Assembly: GCA_015231715.1 (NCBI GenBank)
Contig: JADGBB010000062.1
Location: 1 to 6,076, forward strand
DNA: 6,076 bases
Direction: 5' to 3'
DNA from: Candidatus Omnitrophota bacterium
GTDB taxonomy: Bacteria; Omnitrophota; Koll11; Tantalellales; Tantalellaceae
This document shows, in pieces, positions 5,866-6,076 of this stretch. Below the pieces are notes generated by a model. It was not told the DNA's origin, did no database searches, and saw only the letters and a program-made list of their open reading frames with translations. Positions within the stretch are counted from its first letter, which is position 1; each line of letters starts with the position of its first letter. Position numbers and translations under genes: made by a program.

Positions 5866-6076
5866 ATGAAACTTATAATTGCAATGATACAACCGCATAA
5901 ATTACCGGATGTAAAAAAAGCGTTATTTGAAGCCGAAGTTCATAAAATGACTGTTACTAATGCTCTTGGATGCGGACAGCAGAAAGGTTTTACCGAAACA
6001 TATAGAGGAATAGTGCATGAAGTGAATTTGCTTAAAAAAGTAAGGCTTGAAATAGGCGTGAACGATGATTTTGTTA
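5866..6076 (+). CDS. glnB: PII-family nitrogen regulator (second copy, 3' end outside window)
   Basis: The first 70 residues are present; the window ends after a Phe-Val pair near residue 70. It is identical to the first PII protein at 63 of these 70 positions, the changes being mild (for example I50V, V63I, A64G, E67D). Many codons differ silently, so this is an old duplication held by selection rather than a recent copy. Q39, Tyr46 and K58 are present; position 51 is again His and position 38 again Gln. The nucleotide-binding half ([10 protein letters not shown] and the two arginines) is not visible. GGAGG at 5854-5858 supports the ATG, 13 nt after the amt2 stop, so amt2 and this gene form the second module. 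Confidence 0.95.
   Translation, partial: MKLIIAMIQPHKLPDVKKALFEAEVHKMTVTNALGCGQQKGFTETYRGIVHEVNLLKKVRLEIGVNDDFV

Overview
The window comes from an AT-leaning, Gram-negative-type bacterium. This is supported by a signal-peptide-bearing outer-membrane beta-barrel protein ending in an aromatic residue, strong GGAGG ribosome binding sites, and U-tract terminators. Codon style and gene content would fit an uncultured lineage such as Omnitrophica/PVC or a deltaproteobacterial relative, but nothing here fixes the taxonomy.

Layout. Positions 1-184 are essentially non-coding, possibly with the tail of a gene up to 66. They hold a conserved sequence block and a strong rightward terminator (112-151). 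Positions 185-1790 are best read as one insertion sequence. It carries a leftward DDE transposase (351-1658), a possible 10-bp target duplication (TTAAGACTAA at 175-184 and 1791-1800), imperfect internal inverted ends, a dispersed GC-rich palindromic repeat near its left end, and an RBS-masking inverted repeat in front of the transposase. To its right, all on the + strand, lie an outer-membrane beta-barrel protein (1817-2644), ammonium transporter Amt1 (2672-4012), a PII signal protein (4027-4368), a structured intergenic region with a terminator (4376-4492), a second ammonium transporter Amt2 (4515-5852) and a second PII protein cut by the window end (5866-6076).

How it works together. The + strand genes form a nitrogen-acquisition island with two tandem amt-PII modules, the first led by a putative outer-membrane channel. 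Ammonium would cross the outer membrane through the barrel and the inner membrane through the Amt trimers. PII would read ATP/ADP and 2-oxoglutarate and block the Amt pore when nitrogen is ample. Both PII copies keep the 2-oxoglutarate and most nucleotide-binding residues but have His instead of the uridylylated Tyr51.

The most interesting observation is that the two amt-region leaders share a sequence architecture: GGTTACCAA, exactly 13 nt, TTACTTGTAA, then a small hairpin with core ACATWGATGT, then an intrinsic terminator. One copy (48-151) lies left of the insertion sequence and the other (4376-4492) directly precedes amt2. If the insertion sequence is removed in thought, the first copy becomes the leader of the porin-amt1-PII operon. 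This is a candidate cis-regulatory RNA or attenuator for ammonium uptake operons, with one copy apparently separated from its genes by the insertion.
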